64,000 nucleotides of DNA from Dicaeum eximium (Eukaryota > Chordata > Aves > Passeriformes > Dicaeidae): assembly GCA_013396995.1 (NCBI GenBank), contig VWZP01005240.1, forward strand, positions 1,365,816 through 1,429,815, in the 5' to 3' direction. The translations under genes and the position numbers were made by a program. Below the pieces are notes generated by a model. It saw nothing but the letters and a program-made list of their open reading frames with translations. It did no database searches and was not told the origin of the DNA. Below, one piece after another: positions 61,757-64,000 of this stretch; positions within the stretch are counted from its first letter, which is position 1, and the number at the start of each line of letters is the position of its first letter.

Positions 61757-64000
61757 ATAGAATCTATAAATCTAATCTAGAAGCAACTTCAATGGTCATC
61801 TAATGCAAACAGGTTCCTGGTCAAAGGAAACACACCCAACTACATCAGGTTGCCCAGGGCTTTGTGCAAGTGAAAGGATGGAGATTCCACAATCTCTCTG
61901 GGCAGTTTCTGCAAGGGCTTAACAGATTTCATATTAAATTTCTTTCCTTGATCTAATCAGACTCTTTTGTGTTGCAACTTAGATCCATTACCTCTGTGCA
62001 ATGCATTCTGCCTTTTTGAGAGGAGCCTGGCTCCATTTTCTCTATGCCATTCTATTAAGAACTTGAAAAAATAAGTAAGAAACTTTCTTGAGGAAGACAG
62101 TTCTCAATCTGAGGCTAAAAAGAACCTGTTGTCTCATTCTCTCCCACATGCATTACATCCTTAATCAGCTCCACTGGACTCACTCTGGCATGCCAACATT
62201 TTAAAGATAGAATTTGTGCTGCTCTGGTTGCTGCTTGTCCCATCCTCGTCTTTCTCTGAAAATAATCTGCCACAGCTTTTTCTACCTGTGGTTATTGGAT
62301 AGTTCAAAACAATAAGATGCCCCCTCACCTTTCTCTTCCCTTGAGAGTCAAAGAAATCTGTGCTCAGTGCCCTCTCACATGCCATGTGCTGCTGTTCCAT
62401 AGGCATTTTGATGACTCTCCACTGGCTCACACCACGGTAGCAATGTCCTTCTTGTACTGGAAAGCCCACAGGCAGTCCAGCTGTGAATAGCCCTCACAGA
62501 AAGTATCACCACCCCTGACCTTCTGGCTACACTTCTGCTATGTTGTTGGCCATCCTTGCTGTAGGGCACCTAAAATAAACACTGCAGCCTCATGTTTATT
62601 TTACACCCTTCTTTCTCACCCCTTTCCTGCAAAGCTGCTTTCTAGCCAGTAGGTGCCCAGCCTGAATTACTCCACATAAAACTGTAGGACCATAAATCTG
62701 TATCTGTTGAACTTCATGAGCTTTCTCTCAACTTACCTGTCCAGCTCATTGAGCATGCCCTTAATAGCAGTCCTGTGCCGTGTGTTGATCTCCATCTTCT
62801 CCAGTCCTTTTCTTACCAAAGGGTCTACAAGATTACTGTGTGACACTGTATCAAAAGTCAAGGTAGATGTCCTGTACTTGCTATTCCCTTCTCACAGAGT
62901 CTGGCATGGTACCATTATAGGTGGGCAGGATTTCCTCTTGCTAAATCTACGCTGGCTTTTCCCTATCACCCTTCTGTCACACATTTGCCTGGCTAGGGTT
63001 TCCAGGTGGGTTTGTTTGCAGTTCTGTGGACTGATGTTAGACTGCAGGTCTGTTACTATTTGGGTTTGCCTTCCTGATCTTCCTGAAGATAGGTGTAATA
63101 TTTGGTTTTTTCTGTTCATAAGGAACCTCCTTTATTTGCCATGACCTTCCAAGGATGATAAAGCATGGCCTTACAATGACTGTGTTCAGCTCCCTTAGCA
63201 GCCTCAAGTAAAGTCCATCTAATGCTGTGGATTTGCATGTGCAAAACTGATTTGATTGTTTCCTAATTACTTCCTACTTAATAAATATAGCAATGGATAA
63301 TGATATATTCCCAGGCACTGCCAGTCGGCTCAGTGACCCAGGAAGCCTCATAGCAGACATTGTTAGTGAAAACTGAGGCAGTGAAAAGGCACCCAGCATT
63401 GGGTACCTTGGCCCTCTGTGTTCCCCTGGATGTTGATGGACGTACAGAAGTCATCTTTCCTATTCTTTCCATCTGTTTCCCAGCTGAGCATTGTCTTTCC
63501 TAACTCCAACACTGCTTGTTTAGGTAACATCTTCATATTCCTGCTGAGTAGCCTGTGCATGTCTCTGCCTGTCGTGGAGTTCCTTTTTGATGATTGAGGT
63601 CAGTCAGGGGGTCCTTGTTCCTGTTGACCTTCTGCATGTGCAGAGAATGATGTGTTGTGTTTTGAGGAGAACACTCTTGAAGAACTATCATCTGTCCTGG
63701 GGTTCCTTTAACCTTTAGATCAATTTTCTATGGAATTTTTGCTAAACAGATCTCTGAACAAACTGCATTCTAACACCTGAAGTTCTGATCTTTCTATTGT
63801 TTTGCTCAGTTTTCTGAGGATTTTAAAAGCCAAGATCTCATGATCAATGCAGACAAAGCTTAAACTCAGCCTTGCCACTGGCAAATATCTGGCAAATTTG
63901 TTTGCAAGTAACAAGTTACACAGAGCATCTCTCAGAGTTGTAGCTACATTATAGCCTCTATCTAGGATGGAAACTGGGGGTTTTTCCTTTCATTAATTGC
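61757..64000 (-). mobile_element. Long degraded CR1 LINE copy, running to the window edge
   Basis: Read in complement from the left: the 3' tail (TCAATGGTCATCTAATGCAA, CAGGTTGCCCAGGGCTTTGT), the ORF2 C-terminal region (CACAATCTCTCTGGGCAGTT), then blocks TGTCCTTCTTGTACTGGAAA and GTTGAACTTCATGAGC. RT blocks include TCAAAAGTCAAGGTAGATGT, CTACGCTGGCTTTTCCC, GATCTTCCTGAAGATAGGTG and TCCATCTAATGCTGTGGATT. Then come AACTGAGGCAGTGAAAAGGC and, near 63800-63860, a block matching the endonuclease/RT linker (GCCAAGATCTCATGATCAAT). Order is preserved over about 2.2 kb, so this is one copy, not scattered pieces. It has many indels and stops, and some stretches (about 62480-62690) do not align by eye. Confidence 0.85.

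Noticed and set aside
62707..63144. 145-codon plus-strand ORF
   Set aside because: Antisense of the degraded CR1 copy.
1..64000. CRISPR arrays, operons, tRNA or rRNA genes
   Set aside because: No regularly spaced repeats, no cloverleaf or rRNA signatures noticed; the window is animal intron and intergenic DNA. A tRNA scan was not possible by eye.

Overview
The window looks like vertebrate, most probably avian and plausibly songbird, nuclear DNA. It is AT-rich with one dense CpG island, has no compact gene array, and its recognisable interspersed repeats are nearly all CR1 LINE fragments, the dominant LINE of birds and reptiles. There is also one solo LTR with intact ends and a 5-bp target duplication.

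Only one protein-coding gene can be supported: the 5' end of ADCY2 (type 2 adenylyl cyclase) on the minus strand. Coding exon 1 (44166-44393) encodes the cytoplasmic N-terminus and the first membrane helix. Coding exon 2 (24913-25110) encodes the second and third helices. Both have canonical splice signals and join in phase 0, giving residues 1-142. Intron 1 is 19,055 bp. Intron 2 runs off the left edge and is at least 24.9 kb; I could not find exon 3. The cyclase catalytic domains are therefore not in this window.

Layout: 1-24912 is intron 2 (one CR1 tail, one very old CR1 piece, a CpG-dense patch near 23.1-23.5 kb). 25111-44165 is intron 1 (an internally deleted or composite CR1 near 26 kb, an old CR1 ORF2 piece near 34 kb, a CR1 3' end near 36.8 kb). 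About 43860-45060 is the promoter CpG island with exon 1. 45061-64000 is 5' flanking, apparently intergenic, DNA holding several CR1 copies of different ages and the solo LTR. A roughly 2.2-kb minus-strand CR1 runs to the right edge.

Most open reading frames of 60-170 codons here are chance ORFs, CR1 remnants or CpG-island shadows. I found no previously undescribed system. The most useful second-look items are the ADCY2 translation-start architecture (an in-frame upstream ATG in better context than the canonical one, plus a uORF), a 22-bp G-rich tandem duplication beside the exon 1 donor, the solo LTR in sense orientation upstream of the promoter, and the CpG-dense patch in intron 2.
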